NCBI RefSeq assembly: GCF_014490745.1
Contig: NZ_LZEU01000001.1
Location: 1,449,501-1,513,500, forward strand
Direction: 5' to 3'
Origin: Pseudomonas alcaligenes
GTDB taxonomy: Bacteria > Pseudomonadota > Gammaproteobacteria > Pseudomonadales > Pseudomonadaceae
DNA length: 64,000 bases
The notes beneath the pieces were generated by a model, which ran no database searches, was not told the origin of the DNA, and saw only the letters and a list, made by a program, of their open reading frames with translations. The position numbers were made by a program, and so were the translations under genes. Below, one piece after another: positions 63,392-64,000 of the stretch (its first letter is position 1; each line of letters starts with the position of its first letter).

Positions 63392-64000
63392 CTAGAGTGT
63401 AGCGCCGTGTTCACTGGCCTGGACGGCGGGGGGCTGAGCGGAGTCGCAGGTGGGATCGATGATGGTGCAGTTGCGCCCGGCGCTCTTGGCCTGATAGAGA
63501 CACTGGTCGGCGCGGTGCAGCAGGTGCGGCCAGGACTCGCCGGGGAGCAGCACGGCGCCGCCGATGGAAACGCTGACCGGCCCGCCGGGGCTGCGCAGGG
63601 CGTCGCGCACCAGGGCCTGCAGGTTGGCGGCGGCTGCCTCCAGGCCGCTCAGGTTGGTGTCGGGCAGGAGCAGAAGGAACTCTTCGCCGCCGACGCGGAA
63701 CAGGCGGTCGGCCTTGCGCGAGCCGGCCTTGATCAGGGCGACGAAGCTCACCAGAACCTGATCGCCAGCCGGATGGCCGTAGCAGTCGTTGATCTGCTTG
63801 AAGTGATCCAGATCCATGGCCAGCACGCTGTAGCTGCGGCCATGGCGGCGCTGGCTGGAGGCGGCGATCTTCAATTCCTCGTCCATCGCCCGGCGGTTGC
63901 GGGCGCCAGTCAGCGGGTCGCGGATGGCGAGGATCTGCAACTGCTCGCGCTGGTGACGGGTGCGGTAGGCGAAGATGAAGGTCAGTACCCCGGCCATCAT
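63392..64000 (-). CDS. Diguanylate cyclase (GGDEF), C-terminal part
   Basis: 202 residues of a protein whose start is beyond the window end. A transmembrane segment at the window edge is followed by a GGDEF domain: DPLTGARNRRAMDEEL, MDLDHFKQINDCYGH and the active site GGEEF. RKAD five residues before it is a product-binding I-site (RxxD), so feedback inhibition by c-di-GMP is likely. A short Ala/Pro tail ends the protein. Confidence 0.93.
   Translation of the reverse strand: MMAGVLTFIFAYRTRHQREQLQILAIRDPLTGARNRRAMDEELKIAASSQRRHGRSYSVLAMDLDHFKQINDCYGHPAGDQVLVSFVALIKAGSRKADRLFRVGGEEFLLLLPDTNLSGLEAAAANLQALVRDALRSPGGPVSVSIGGAVLLPGESWPHLLHRADQCLYQAKSAGRNCTIIDPTCDSAQPPAVQASEHGATL

Overview
The window is a chromosomal segment of a high-GC Pseudomonas. 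The evidence is the Wss-type acetylated-cellulose operon, the algU-mucA-mucB-mucD and lepA-lepB-rnc-era-recO-pdxJ clusters, an mmsR/mmsAB valine-catabolism locus, a Lap-type adhesin system, and integron attC sites of the kind described in the P. stutzeri/alcaligenes/mendocina group. Species assignment is inference.

Layout. (1) 1-11143, plus strand: the distal part of a cellulose operon (bcsB end, bcsZ, bcsC) followed by acetylation genes: two tandem SGNH proteins in the wssF position, an AlgF-like wssG, an MBOAT wssH and an AlgJ/X-like wssI. A Tyr/Arg/His-rich lipoprotein follows at 11317-11859. (2) 11976-22369: a giant LapA-like adhesin (minus) carrying a LapG-type TAAG site, a vWFA domain and RTX repeats. 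It is divergent from its type I secretion ABC protein and membrane-fusion protein. (3) 22370-29790: a block of about 136-bp tandem repeats, then the minus-strand valine operon (mmsA, acyl-CoA dehydrogenase, enoyl-CoA hydratase, 3-hydroxyisobutyryl-CoA hydrolase, mmsB) with palindromic repeats in three of its four gaps, and divergent mmsR. (4) 29868-31016: a class C beta-lactamase. (5) 31383-38017: twelve attC sites separating twelve minus-strand, AT-richer cassette genes, with no integrase in view (a CALIN-like array). The cassettes include a membrane-anchored HEPN-like protein, a trypsin-like protease, a nucleotide-cyclase-like protein and several small unknowns. (6) 38379-47967: thioesterase, ung, a DUF6279 lipoprotein, a tctCBA transporter with an AbrB-like permease, divergent tctDE, and a solute-binding protein. 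(7) 48080-64000: HDOD protein, ygfZ, sdhE-ygfX, nadB, algU-mucABD, lepA-lepB-DUF4845-rnc-era-recO-pdxJ, a small membrane protein, and the end of a GGDEF protein.

How it fits together. Regions 1 and 2 build the extracellular matrix: acetylated cellulose and a surface adhesin whose release should depend on a LapG-type protease encoded elsewhere. The GGDEF protein and AlgU are typical upstream regulators of such systems. The valine operon and tct locus are substrate-uptake and catabolic modules with locally visible operator-like repeats. The accessory part is the cassette array. It is the best candidate for undescribed biology: every cassette boundary can be read, cassette ends match their own attC arms, and a hairpin of unclear origin marks the integrase-proximal edge.
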